64,000 bases of DNA from Modestobacter sp. VKM Ac-2985 (GTDB lineage Bacteria; Actinomycetota; Actinomycetes; Mycobacteriales; Geodermatophilaceae), in contig NZ_JAPVBI010000001.1 in assembly GCF_026967925.1 (NCBI RefSeq), forward strand, positions 62,001 through 126,000, read 5' to 3'. The notes under the pieces are model-generated. The model worked only from the letters and a program-made list of their open reading frames with translations. It was not told the origin of the DNA and did not search any database. Positions 16,082 to 23,771 of the stretch are shown in pieces (position 1 is the stretch's first letter; each line of letters opens with the position of its first letter). The position numbers were made by a program, and so were the translations under genes.

Positions 16082-16840
16082 TCAGCTCTGGCGGGCGGCG
16101 TTGGCCTGGACGGCGGTGCTCACGTACTGCGCCAGGCCCGGGGCGATCCGCTCGTAGTACGCGGTGAACCGCTCGTCCTCGACGTACATCCGGCCCAGGC
16201 CGGCGTGCACCTCCGGCGAGCAGTCGTAGAAGTGCCGGCTGATCTGCTGCCGGTGCTCCTCGGCCAGGTCCTGCGCCGCGGTGGAGTCCGCCGGCACGCC
16301 GCCGGCCAGCGCGGCGGCGAACCGGCGCTCGACGTCGTCGGACTCGGCCTTGACCCGCAGCCAGTCCTCCTTGCTCATCGCCGCCGTCCGGCGCTGGGAC
16401 TGTGCCCAGGCGTCGGTGTCGCCCCACCTCTCCTCGGCCTCCGCGGCGTACTCCTCCGGGAGCCAGTCGCCGAACACCTCGAACCGTTCCTCCGGGGTCA
16501 GGGAGATCCCCATCTGCCGTGCCTCCATCTCCTTCTCCACGGCCGCGACCATCGCCTGCGTGCGCTCGAGCCGGTCCCGCAACAACCGGTGCTGCCGGCG
16601 CAGGTGCACCGCGGGGTCGGCGTCGGGGTCGTCCAGCAGGGTCGCGACCTCGTCGAGGGGGAACCCGAGCTCGCGGTAGAACAGCACCTGCTGCAGCCGG
16701 TCCAGGTCCCGCACGTCGTAGCTGCGGTGGCCCGCCGACGTGCGTTCGCTCGCCCGGACCAGCCCGATCCGGTCGTAGTGGTGCAGCGTGCGCACCGTGA
16801 CCCCGGCCAGCCGGGCCAGCTCACCCACCGTCCAGCTCAT
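16082..16840 (-). CDS. TipAL-type MerR family regulator
   Basis: A 252-residue regulator with an N-terminal MerR winged helix (MSWTVGELARLAGVTVRTLH, then YDRIGLVRAS) and a coiled-coil dimerisation helix (about 75-115). The C-terminal TipAS-like multidrug-binding domain (about 125-250) contains EERWGDTDAW and HFYDCSPEVHAGLG. TipAL family proteins bind thiopeptides or albicidin-like drugs and activate their own promoter. The ATG is preceded by GAGGAGGGG. Its promoter region carries a tipA-like palindrome. The divergent gene is a haloalkane dehalogenase, which may share regulation. Confidence 0.9.
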   Translation of the reverse strand: MSWTVGELARLAGVTVRTLHHYDRIGLVRASERTSAGHRSYDVRDLDRLQQVLFYRELGFPLDEVATLLDDPDADPAVHLRRQHRLLRDRLERTQAMVAAVEKEMEARQMGISLTPEERFEVFGDWLPEEYAAEAEERWGDTDAWAQSQRRTAAMSKEDWLRVKAESDDVERRFAAALAGGVPADSTAAQDLAEEHRQQISRHFYDCSPEVHAGLGRMYVEDERFTAYYERIAPGLAQYVSTAVQANAARQS

Positions 16841-16868
16841 CGCCCCTCCTCTCTCGTTGACGGAGCCC

Positions 16869-16899
16869 ACGCAACAGCCTGACGTCGCGTCAGGTGCAA
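16869..16899 (-). promoter_or_regulatory. tipA-like promoter with perfect palindromic operator
   Basis: On the minus strand TTGCAC (16899-16894) is followed by a 19-bp spacer and TTGCGT. The element CCTGACG-TCG-CGTCAGG (16878-16894) overlaps the -35 end of the spacer. A long spacer with a dyad is the hallmark of MerR-activated promoters, and the layout resembles the Streptomyces tipA promoter. It should drive the TipAL-type gene. Confidence 0.75.
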
Positions 16900-16900
16900 C

Positions 16901-16938
16901 CCCCGAACCACCAAGATGGCCATTTCGGTGGTTCGGGG
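16901..16938. repeat. Large palindrome centred on ATGGCCAT, copy 1
   Basis: CCCCGAACCACC (16901-16912) pairs perfectly with GGTGGTTCGGGG (16927-16938). The middle continues to pair through ATGGCCAT, leaving essentially no loop. It lies between the divergent MerR and dehalogenase genes. A second palindrome with the same centre is at 58981-59006. Confidence 0.7.
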
Positions 16939-16975
16939 TGGTTCGGACGGCGGGTCGGCGGGGAGGTCCAAGGGC

Positions 16976-17875
16976 ATGGCCGACGACGTCCGCACGCCCG
17001 TGTCCGCCGACGACCCGTTCCCGCGTTCCCGGGTGCAGGTCGCCGACCAGGAGATGTCCTACGTCGACGTGGGGGAGGGTGACCCGATCGTCTTCCTGCA
17101 CGGCAACCCGACGTCGTCCTACCTGTGGCGCAACGTGATCCCGCACGTGCGGCACCTGGGCCGCTGCCTGGCCCCCGACCTGATCGGCATGGGGGAGTCG
17201 AGCAAGCTCCCCGACCCCGGTCCGGGCAGCTACTCCTTCGACCGGCACGCCCAGTTCCTGGCCGAGTTCCTGGACACCGTGGGCGTCACCGAGCGGGTCA
17301 CCCTGGTGCTGCACGACTGGGGCTCGGGGCTGGGCTTCGACTGGGCCGCGCAGCACCCCGGTGCCGTGCGCGGCATCGCCTTCATGGAGGCGATCGTCAC
17401 CCCGATGATCTGGGCCGACTGGCCGCGGGCGGCGAAACCGATCTTCCAGGCGATGCGCGGGGAGGGCGGCGAGCGCCGGGTGCTGGACCGGAACGTGTTC
17501 GTGGAGAAGATCCTCCCCGCCGAGGTGCGGCGCGGGCTCTCGGCAGAGGCGCACGACCGGTACCGGGCGCCGTTCCGGGAGCGCGCCGACCGCTGGCCGA
17601 CGCTGGAGTGGCCGCGGCAGCTCCCGATCGAGCACGTGCCGCCGGGGGTGCACGACGTCGTCGCCCGCTACGGCCAGTGGCTGGCGCACAGCGACGTCCC
17701 GAAGCTGTTCGTCAACGTGGAACCGGGGTCGATCCTGGTCGGCCGCCAGCGCGAGAAGGTCCGCCGGTGGCCGGCGCTGACCGAGGTCACCGTGCCGGGT
17801 GGGCACTTCGTGCCCGAGGACTCCCCGGACGAGATCGGCCGTGCGCTGGCGGAGTGGATCCCGACGCTGCGCTGA
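16976..17875 (+). CDS. dhaA: Haloalkane dehalogenase (HLD-II type)
   Basis: The enzyme hydrolyses carbon-halogen bonds in haloalkanes to alcohol plus halide. The 299-residue alpha/beta-hydrolase shows the nucleophile and halide-binding Trp in LHDWGSGLGF, the halide-stabilising Asn in LHGNPTSSYLWRN, the catalytic acid in FMEAIV and the histidine in PGGHFVPEDSPDEIG. The Asn/Trp halide pair and the Glu in FMEA place it in subfamily II with DhaA/LinB. ATG 16976 follows GGGAGG. An earlier ATG falls inside the palindrome and is not credible. No downstream haloalcohol or aldehyde genes accompany it. Confidence 0.93.
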   Translation: MADDVRTPVSADDPFPRSRVQVADQEMSYVDVGEGDPIVFLHGNPTSSYLWRNVIPHVRHLGRCLAPDLIGMGESSKLPDPGPGSYSFDRHAQFLAEFLDTVGVTERVTLVLHDWGSGLGFDWAAQHPGAVRGIAFMEAIVTPMIWADWPRAAKPIFQAMRGEGGERRVLDRNVFVEKILPAEVRRGLSAEAHDRYRAPFRERADRWPTLEWPRQLPIEHVPPGVHDVVARYGQWLAHSDVPKLFVNVEPGSILVGRQREKVRRWPALTEVTVPGGHFVPEDSPDEIGRALAEWIPTLR

Positions 17876-17889
17876 GCTGCGGCGGCGGG

Positions 17890-18477
17890 TCAGCCGTGCC
17901 GGCCGCTGCCCTGGCGGTCGTCCTGGATCGCGGTCATCGCCTCGTTGGCCGCGGCCACCAGTGACTCGGGCGTCGAGGCCCGGCCGGAGAGCGCCACGCC
18001 GACGCTGAGCCGCACGTGGTGCTCGACACCGGGCCGTGGCCGCAGCGGGGCGTCGAACGCGGCCGCGACGCGCAGGGCGATGCCCTGCGCGTCCTCGGCG
18101 GTCTGGATGCCGGGGCACAGCAGCACGAAGGTCTGGGCGCTGGTCCGGGCGACGACGTCCCCCTGCCGCACGGCGCCGACCAGCCGGCCGGCCGCCTCGG
18201 CGCGGGCGGCGTCGGCGACGGCGGAGCCGTGGGCGTCCTCCAGGACGGCGATGCCGCCGAGGTCGCAGGAGAGGACGGCGAGCCGGCCGGTGGTCGGGCC
18301 GGCGGCGGCCAGGGCCAGCTCCAGCCGGTCGATCAGCAGGCTGCGCACCGGCAGGCCGGTGAGCGGGTCGGCCACGGTCCGCTGCCGCAGCCGCTGCGCG
18401 AACTGGCGCTGCGCGGCGACGACCGCCGCGGTCTGCACCAGCACGTCCTGCGACTCCTCGAGCCTGATCGTCTGCAT
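17890..18477 (-). CDS. Degenerate GGDEF-domain protein
   Basis: A 195-residue protein that is nearly all one GGDEF-like domain. The N-terminal ADPLTGLPVR motif and the closing RLSVGVALS/ANEAMTA segments are clear. The active-site loop, normally R-x-GGDEF, reads RTSAQTFVLLC, so the catalytic Gly-Gly-Asp/Glu-Glu is lost, and no RxxD inhibitory site is visible. It should not make c-di-GMP and may act as a receptor or scaffold. The ATG follows GGGAGAGGGC. It stands alone between the dehalogenase and a small membrane gene. Confidence 0.82.
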   Translation of the reverse strand: MQTIRLEESQDVLVQTAAVVAAQRQFAQRLRQRTVADPLTGLPVRSLLIDRLELALAAAGPTTGRLAVLSCDLGGIAVLEDAHGSAVADAARAEAAGRLVGAVRQGDVVARTSAQTFVLLCPGIQTAEDAQGIALRVAAAFDAPLRPRPGVEHHVRLSVGVALSGRASTPESLVAAANEAMTAIQDDRQGSGRHG

Positions 18478-18607
18478 GCCCTCTCCCTTTTCGCTCTGGC
18501 CGAGCGCCGGCCGTGCAGGGGGAGTCGACGGGTTCCCGCCCGTGCTTGACCGTCCCGGCCGGGGTCTGCCCCCTCCGAGTACCGCCGCGAGGTGCGCCCG
18601 GCCCTCC

Positions 18608-18613
18608 TACGCT
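18608..18613 (+). promoter_or_regulatory. -10 box of the small membrane gene
   Basis: TACGCT, then 6 nt, then ATG at 18620. Confidence 0.6.
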
Positions 18614-18619
18614 GCAGGG

Positions 18620-18829
18620 ATGGGTGAGGTCGTGCTGCTCGTGGTCATCGGGGTGCTGCTGCTCGTGCTCGTCGGGCTGGGGGTCCGGGCCTCCACCCGC
18701 GGGGACGCGGCCGGGCGGAACGGCAACGACCCGGCGCGCCCCGACGACCCCGCTGCCCCGGATGCCCGCGGCGCCGTCAACCGGAGCAGCTGGATGCTCG
18801 GCGGCGGTGGGGGAGGGGGCGGCGGCTGA
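18620..18829 (+). CDS. Small single-pass membrane protein, poly-Gly tail
   Basis: A 69-residue protein with a hydrophobic helix at residues 3-23 (VVLLVVIGVLLLVLVGLGV), a polar Asp/Pro-rich middle and a C-terminal run of nine glycines. The start is supported by a leaderless -10 box. I recognise no family. The design resembles other short actinobacterial membrane proteins of unknown role. Confidence 0.6.
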   Translation: MGEVVLLVVIGVLLLVLVGLGVRASTRGDAAGRNGNDPARPDDPAAPDARGAVNRSSWMLGGGGGGGGG

Positions 18830-18839
18830 CCGGCGGGGC

Positions 18840-19439
18840 TCAGCCGGTGAGGGCGCGGACGGTCTCCACCACCGCGATGACGGCGAACACCAGGAACAGG
18901 CCCGCAGCGATCCGGTGCAGCAACGCGACCGGGAGACGGTCGGCCAGCTTGCGGCCCAGGAAGGCGGCCAGCCCGGAGATCACCAGCAGCGCCGCCCACG
19001 CCCCGACGAAGACCGACAGCGGCTCCTCGTAGCGGGCGGCCAGCCCGGCGGTGGCCAGCTGGGAGAGGTCCCCCCACTCGGCGGCGAACAGCACGCCGAA
19101 GGAGATCGCCGCCGCCCGCACGAACGAGGTCTGCTCCCGCGTCTGGACGGTGCCCGCGTCCTCGTCGCCGCCCTTGCGGGACTCCCGCCACAGCAGCACC
19201 GCACCGGTCAGGAACAGCACCGCGACCACGGCGCTGACCACCGCCTCGGGCAGCAGCGAGAGCAGGCTGCCGGCGGTCACCGCGATCGCGACCTGCAGGC
19301 CGAAGGCCAGGCCGACGCCGACGAAGACCGGCAGCGGCGGGAAGCGGGTGGCCAGCACCAGGGTGGCGAACAGCGTCTTGTCGGGCAGCTCGACGGGGAG
19401 GATGAGCACGAAGGCAGCCAGGACGACGGACAGGACCAC
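18840..19439 (-). CDS. GDT1/TMEM165 (UPF0016) family cation transporter
   Basis: A 199-residue membrane protein with two repeats of the family, each carrying the E-x-x-D-K/L-T/S motif: PVELPDKTLFAT near residue 18 and AAEWGDLSQLAT near 130. Six hydrophobic helices are visible with a charged loop between the halves. Family members export Mn2+ (some Ca2+). The yybP-ykoY riboswitch directly upstream supports a manganese role. GTG 19439 is chosen as the first in-frame start before helix 1, with GAGAGAGA upstream. Confidence 0.9.
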   Translation of the reverse strand: MVLSVVLAAFVLILPVELPDKTLFATLVLATRFPPLPVFVGVGLAFGLQVAIAVTAGSLLSLLPEAVVSAVVAVLFLTGAVLLWRESRKGGDEDAGTVQTREQTSFVRAAAISFGVLFAAEWGDLSQLATAGLAARYEEPLSVFVGAWAALLVISGLAAFLGRKLADRLPVALLHRIAAGLFLVFAVIAVVETVRALTG

Positions 19440-19471
19440 GAGTTCTCTCTCTGCTCGCGCCGACCGGCGGG

Positions 19472-19618
19472 GCTGAGGGGCGCCTCCGTCCGGCAGCGCA
19501 CCGATGGGTGGACTGCGGGCGGAAGGTCTCGCCCACCCGCAGCGGCGCGGGCCCGCTGACCGGGCGCGCGAACGCGCCAGCATGTCGACCAGCGGTCGGG
19601 GGGCTACTCCCCTTCTCG
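19472..19618 (-). promoter_or_regulatory. yybP-ykoY (Mn2+) riboswitch
   Basis: The minus strand shows the class signatures in order: GAAGGGGAGTAGC at 19614-19602, GGTCGACATGCTGG, and GGGCGAGACCTTCCGCCC (around 19534-19517), closing with GCGCCCCTCA near 19480. It precedes a GDT1-family transporter, a known partner of this riboswitch. The conserved 5' strand overlaps the end of larC, whose stop codon TAG (19606-19604) lies inside GGGGAGTAG. The 3' boundary is approximate. Confidence 0.88.
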
Positions 19619-20806
19619 GTCCAGGAGCGTAGCCGACGTCCCGGGATGGGCTCGGTGCGCAGCGGCGGTCGCCGCCCGCAGCACCTCCTTGGCCGGCAGC
19701 CCGAGCGAGCCGGCCAGGGCGGCCACGTCCTCGAACTCCACGCTCACGTTCACGACCCGGCCGTCGAGGCGCGCGACCTTCACGCCCACCGAGCCGCCGA
19801 GGACCGCGACGCTGTGCTCGGCCCGCTGCAGCGCGACCTTCTGCACCGGCTGCACGCGCAGCCCGATGGTCGAGGTCGCGGCCATGACGACGTCCTGCAC
19901 CGCCGCGCGCGCCGCGGGCGGGCACAGCACCGACAACGTGTGCGCCGGGCGGCCCTTCTTCATCAGGATCGGGGTGAGCCAGGCGTCCGAGGCGCCGGCC
20001 GCCAGCAGGTCGGCGAGCACCCCGGGCCACAGCCGGGGGTCCAGGTCGTCGACGTTGGTCTCCAGCAGCAGCCCGGTGGCCGGCTCGTCCACCGGCTCGC
20101 CCAGCACCAGCCGCACCAGGTTGGGCAGCTGCTCCGGGTCCCGGCCGCCGGCGCCCGAGCCGACCCGGGTCACCCGCATCGGCGGCAGCGTCGTCCACTC
20201 CTGGACGTGCGCGGCCACCAGCGCCGCGCCCGTCGGGGTGCACGTCTCGGCCGGCACCGGGCCGGCGACCACCGGCACCCCGCGCAGCAGCTCCAGGACG
20301 GCGGGACCGGGCACCGGCACCACGCCGTGCGCCCCGCGGGCCGAGCCGCTGCCCAGTGCGACCGGGGAGGCGCTGAGCCGGTCGAGCCCGAGGTGGGCGA
20401 ACCCGGCGACCACCCCGACGACGTCGGCCAGCGCGTCCAGTGCACCCACCTCGTGGAAGTGCACCTCGTCGGCGGGCACCCGGTGCACCCGGCCCTCGGC
20501 GACCGCCAGCCGCTCGAAGACGGCGAGGGCACCGTCGCGGACCGCGGCGGGCAGCGCGGCCTCGGCCAGGATCGACCGGACGTCGGCCCAGGTGCGGTGG
20601 ACGTCGCTGGGCGGGGCCTGCACGTGCACCCGGGTGGCGCCCAGCCCGTGCCGGCTCGTCGCCTCGGCGGTCAGCGTGACCGGCTCGACCGGGAGGCTCG
20701 ACACGGCCGACGCCAGCACCCCCAGTGGCACCCCCGCGTCGACGAGCGCACCCAGCAGCATGTCCCCGCTGGCCCCCGCGGCGAGGTCCAGCCACCCGAT
20801 GGTCAC
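19604..20806 (-). CDS. larC: LarC, nickel-pincer cofactor biosynthesis (nickel insertion)
   Basis: LarC is the CTP-dependent cyclometallase that inserts nickel into the pyridinium bis-thiocarboxylate mononucleotide to make the nickel-pincer cofactor. The 400-residue protein has the family N-terminus GWLDLAAGASGDMLLGALVD, the conserved EVHFHEVGALDALADVVG and GPVPAETCTPTGAALVA stretches, and the C-terminal ETNVDDLDPRLWPGVLADLL with ILMKKGRPAHTLSVLC. LarC1 and LarC2 parts are in one frame, so no frameshift is needed. GTG 20806 is the best start. It lies 130 bp downstream of the GGDEF-LarB gene. LarE is not in the window. Confidence 0.92.
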   Translation of the reverse strand: MTIGWLDLAAGASGDMLLGALVDAGVPLGVLASAVSSLPVEPVTLTAEATSRHGLGATRVHVQAPPSDVHRTWADVRSILAEAALPAAVRDGALAVFERLAVAEGRVHRVPADEVHFHEVGALDALADVVGVVAGFAHLGLDRLSASPVALGSGSARGAHGVVPVPGPAVLELLRGVPVVAGPVPAETCTPTGAALVAAHVQEWTTLPPMRVTRVGSGAGGRDPEQLPNLVRLVLGEPVDEPATGLLLETNVDDLDPRLWPGVLADLLAAGASDAWLTPILMKKGRPAHTLSVLCPPAARAAVQDVVMAATSTIGLRVQPVQKVALQRAEHSVAVLGGSVGVKVARLDGRVVNVSVEFEDVAALAGSLGLPAKEVLRAATAAAHRAHPGTSATLLDREGE

Positions 20807-20936
20807 GATGACATCGTCGTCCTGCCGGACGACACCGCGGCCACGGGCCGTGCCCGACGTGCGCTGAGCCGCTCCCCGCGTTCCCGTCGGGAGCCTCCGG
20901 CCCCGCAACGGCCCCCCGGACGCCCTGGCGGGCGGA

Positions 20937-23771
20937 TCATCGCTCGGCCGTCCTCCGGGCGATGCGGGCGGCGAAGACGCCGGCGGACCAGCCGTTGTCG
21001 ATGTTGCTGACCACGACGCCGGGCGCGGCGGAGTTGAGCATGGTGAGCAGCGCGCTGAACCCGCCGAACGAGCTGGCGCCCTGGCCGGCCGACGTCGGGA
21101 CGGCGACCACCGGCACCTCGGTCAGCCCGCTCACCACGCTGGCCAGCGCCGCGTCCAGGCCCGCCACCACGATGAGGCAGTCGACGTCGGTGAGCAGCGA
21201 CCGGTCGGTCAGCAGCGGGTGGATCCGGCTGCCGCCGACGTCGTCGACCCGCACCACCTCGGTGCCGGTGACCCGGGCGACGAAGGCCGCCTCGGCGGCG
21301 ATCGGGGTGTCGCCGCTGCTGGCGCACAGCACGCCCACCCGGCCGACCGGCTCGGGCACCGGGCCGACCGCGGCAGACATCGCCGCGGCGTCCATCGTCG
21401 TGTAGGCGTCGTGCTCGGTGGCCAGTGCGACCAGGGTGTCGGCGCTGGCCCGCACCACCACGGCCGGGTGGGCGGGGTGTTCGCGGCGGGCCTCGCGCAC
21501 GAGGGCGAGGACCTGCTCGGTGCTGCGCCCGGTGCCCCAGATGACGTCCGGGCCGGTGGCCGGGACCGGCGCGGCGACCGTCGTCACCGCCGGCGGCGGC
21601 ACGGCCGCCGGGGCGGGCGCGGGGCTGACCACCGGATCGGCCGCCGGCTGCGCTGCCGGGCGGGTCGAGGGGCCGCCGAACAGCTCGTCCAGCGGGCTGC
21701 GCAGCCGGGCCGGCGGCTCGACGTCGGCCGGCTCCACCAGCAGCGGGGCGAAGCCGCCGGTGGTGTCCTCGGGCTGTTCCTCGCGGTCCGCGGGGAGCGG
21801 GGCGGTCACCTCGCGGAGAGTGGACGACGTCGGGACGGCCACGGGCGTCGTCTCCTCCGCGGCCGGGCCCGTCTCGGCCACGTGGTCGTCGACGGCTGGG
21901 GCGGCGTCGGCGGCGCGCGTCTGGGTGACGCCGGACAGCCGGACGACCCGGTCCCGCCCGGCCCGCTTGGCGTCGTAGAGGACCCCGTCGGCGGCGGCGA
22001 ACAGGGTGCGCCGGTCGTCGCCGCGGGCCGCCTGGGCGATGCCGACGCTGATCCGCACCGGCACCTCGACGCCCAGGGCGGACCAGTCGTGCGTCGCGAT
22101 CGAGCGGCGGATGCGCTCCATCGCGCGCTCGGCCTGCTCGGAGGTGGTGTCCGGCAGCAGGATGACGAACTCGTCACCGGCCCAGCGGCACACCTCGTCG
22201 GTGTCCCGGCAGCCGTCGACCAGCAGCTGGCCGACCGCCCGGAGCACGGCGTCGCCGGTCGGGTGCCCGGCGGCGTCGTTGATCGCCTTGAACCGGTCGA
22301 TGTCGACCACCGCCAGCGCCGGCAGCGCCCCCGCCGACAGCAGCCCGTCGAGCCGGGCCTCGGCGTAGCGGCGGTTGGGCAGGTGGGTGAGCGGGTCCTC
22401 GTAGGCCTGGCGGCGCAGCTGGCCGGCGGCCCGCTCGGTCTCCAGCAGGCTCTTGCGCCGGCCGAACAGCTCGACCCAGCGGGTGCGCCGCTCGTCGACC
22501 CGGTCCAGCTCGTCGGCGAGGTAGGCCTGCAGGTAGGGCAGCGCCCGGGCCGCGTCGTCCAGCTCGGCGTGCAGCGTGCAGAGCTCGCGCAGCGCGGCCC
22601 GGCGCAACCGCGGCAGCCCGTGCTCGGTGGCGGTGGCCAGCGCGGTGGCCAGGTGGTCGTCAGCTGCCCGCGGGTCGCCCGAGCGGCGCAGCGCACGGCC
22701 CAGGCCCAGCTCCGCGGAGGCCAGGAGAGCGCGCTCCTCGGCGCCGCTCGCGGCGGAGACGACGCTGGTCAGCAGCGACCGGGCGGCGGCGTGCTCACCG
22801 AGGCCGACCAGCGCCCAGCCGTGCACCACCTGGGCGTCCAGCAGCCCCGGGACGCCGGGGTGCAGCTGCCCCAGCGCCCGGACGGCGAGGACGCGTGCCT
22901 CGGCGAAGTGCGGCGCCGCGGCGTCGGCGCCGCCGTCGTCGAGCAGCCCCTCGCCGACCTCGGCGCAGAGCGCGGCCAGCCGGGTCGCGGCCTCGGCGGC
23001 GAGCGCGTCGACGGAGCCGGCCTCGGAGTCGGTGCCGGCCGCACTGATCGCCTCGGCGGTCAGGTCAGCGGCCCGGCGCTGGTAGTCCAGGGCCAGCGGC
23101 ATGAGCTCCAGGTCGGCCAGCACGGCGGCCAGCGAGCTCAGCGTGTGCACCAGCAGGGGGCTCGGCGGCAGGGCCGGGTCCAGCAGGCTGGCCGCCTCGA
23201 CCGCCTCGTCCATCGCCGCGTCGACCCGGCGGGACAGCAGCTCGATCCGAGCGTGCCGGACCAGCCCGGCAGCCCGCTGCAGGTCGTCGTCCTGGGCGTC
23301 GAAGGCCGCGCGCGCCGAGCGGACCAGGGAGATGGCCAGCGCTGCCTGCGTGGCCGACTCCGAGCGGCTGTCGCGGTCCACGGCCTCGTCCGGGTCGTGC
23401 TGGTCCAGCGGACCCTCCTGCTCGGGACCGCCCTCGACCAGGGGGTCGCCCAGCAGGGAGTAGCCGGCCCGCCGCAGGCGCCGGACCAGCAGTTCGGCGC
23501 GGAGGGTGTCGGCCCAGGCGCGGGCGAGCGAGGTGAGCGGCGCCCCCGAGTGGTCGTCGACCGGGGCGGCCGGCAGCTCGCCGTCGATCTCGCGCAGCAA
23601 GGTCTCGGCCGTGTCCAGCTGCCAGTTCGTGAGGGCTGAGCTCACTTGCTGGTGCAGCAGACCGGGTGGCACCAGGGCACTGTGCCCCGGAGCCGGCGGC
23701 GTGTCACGCACCGGCGCGTCGACCGGTCCCTCCTGCCCCACGGACCTCTCACGGACCCGCCACGACCTCAC
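20937..23771 (-). CDS. larB: TPR-like / GGDEF diguanylate cyclase fused to a LarB domain
   Basis: A 944-residue three-part protein. Residues ~40-440 are helical TPR-like repeats. Residues ~452-615 form a complete GGDEF domain with YEDPLTHLPNRR, active site RWAGDEF (AGDEF at 531-535) and the inhibitory RxxD (R522-D525) five residues before it. After an Ala/Pro-rich linker, residues 742-944 are a LarB (PurE-like NaAD carboxylase/hydrolase) domain: VIWGTGRSTEQV, SSGDTPIAAEAA, PVVAVPTSAG, NIDNG. The usual LarB active-site Cys in NSCA reads Ala915 (NSAAPG), and the V-x-G-M-E-G Glu reads Asp. GTG 23771 overlaps the upstream TGA as GTGA, with GGAGG 7 nt before. A separate intact LarB may exist elsewhere. 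Confidence 0.88.
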   Translation of the reverse strand: MRSWRVRERSVGQEGPVDAPVRDTPPAPGHSALVPPGLLHQQVSSALTNWQLDTAETLLREIDGELPAAPVDDHSGAPLTSLARAWADTLRAELLVRRLRRAGYSLLGDPLVEGGPEQEGPLDQHDPDEAVDRDSRSESATQAALAISLVRSARAAFDAQDDDLQRAAGLVRHARIELLSRRVDAAMDEAVEAASLLDPALPPSPLLVHTLSSLAAVLADLELMPLALDYQRRAADLTAEAISAAGTDSEAGSVDALAAEAATRLAALCAEVGEGLLDDGGADAAAPHFAEARVLAVRALGQLHPGVPGLLDAQVVHGWALVGLGEHAAARSLLTSVVSAASGAEERALLASAELGLGRALRRSGDPRAADDHLATALATATEHGLPRLRRAALRELCTLHAELDDAARALPYLQAYLADELDRVDERRTRWVELFGRRKSLLETERAAGQLRRQAYEDPLTHLPNRRYAEARLDGLLSAGALPALAVVDIDRFKAINDAAGHPTGDAVLRAVGQLLVDGCRDTDEVCRWAGDEFVILLPDTTSEQAERAMERIRRSIATHDWSALGVEVPVRISVGIAQAARGDDRRTLFAAADGVLYDAKRAGRDRVVRLSGVTQTRAADAAPAVDDHVAETGPAAEETTPVAVPTSSTLREVTAPLPADREEQPEDTTGGFAPLLVEPADVEPPARLRSPLDELFGGPSTRPAAQPAADPVVSPAPAPAAVPPPAVTTVAAPVPATGPDVIWGTGRSTEQVLALVREARREHPAHPAVVVRASADTLVALATEHDAYTTMDAAAMSAAVGPVPEPVGRVGVLCASSGDTPIAAEAAFVARVTGTEVVRVDDVGGSRIHPLLTDRSLLTDVDCLIVVAGLDAALASVVSGLTEVPVVAVPTSAGQGASSFGGFSALLTMLNSAAPGVVVSNIDNGWSAGVFAARIARRTAER

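Noticed and set aside
16916-16975. Earlier in-frame ATG for the haloalkane dehalogenase
   Set aside because: It lies inside the 16901-16938 palindrome and adds 20 residues not found in the family; ATG 16976 has a good ribosome-binding site.
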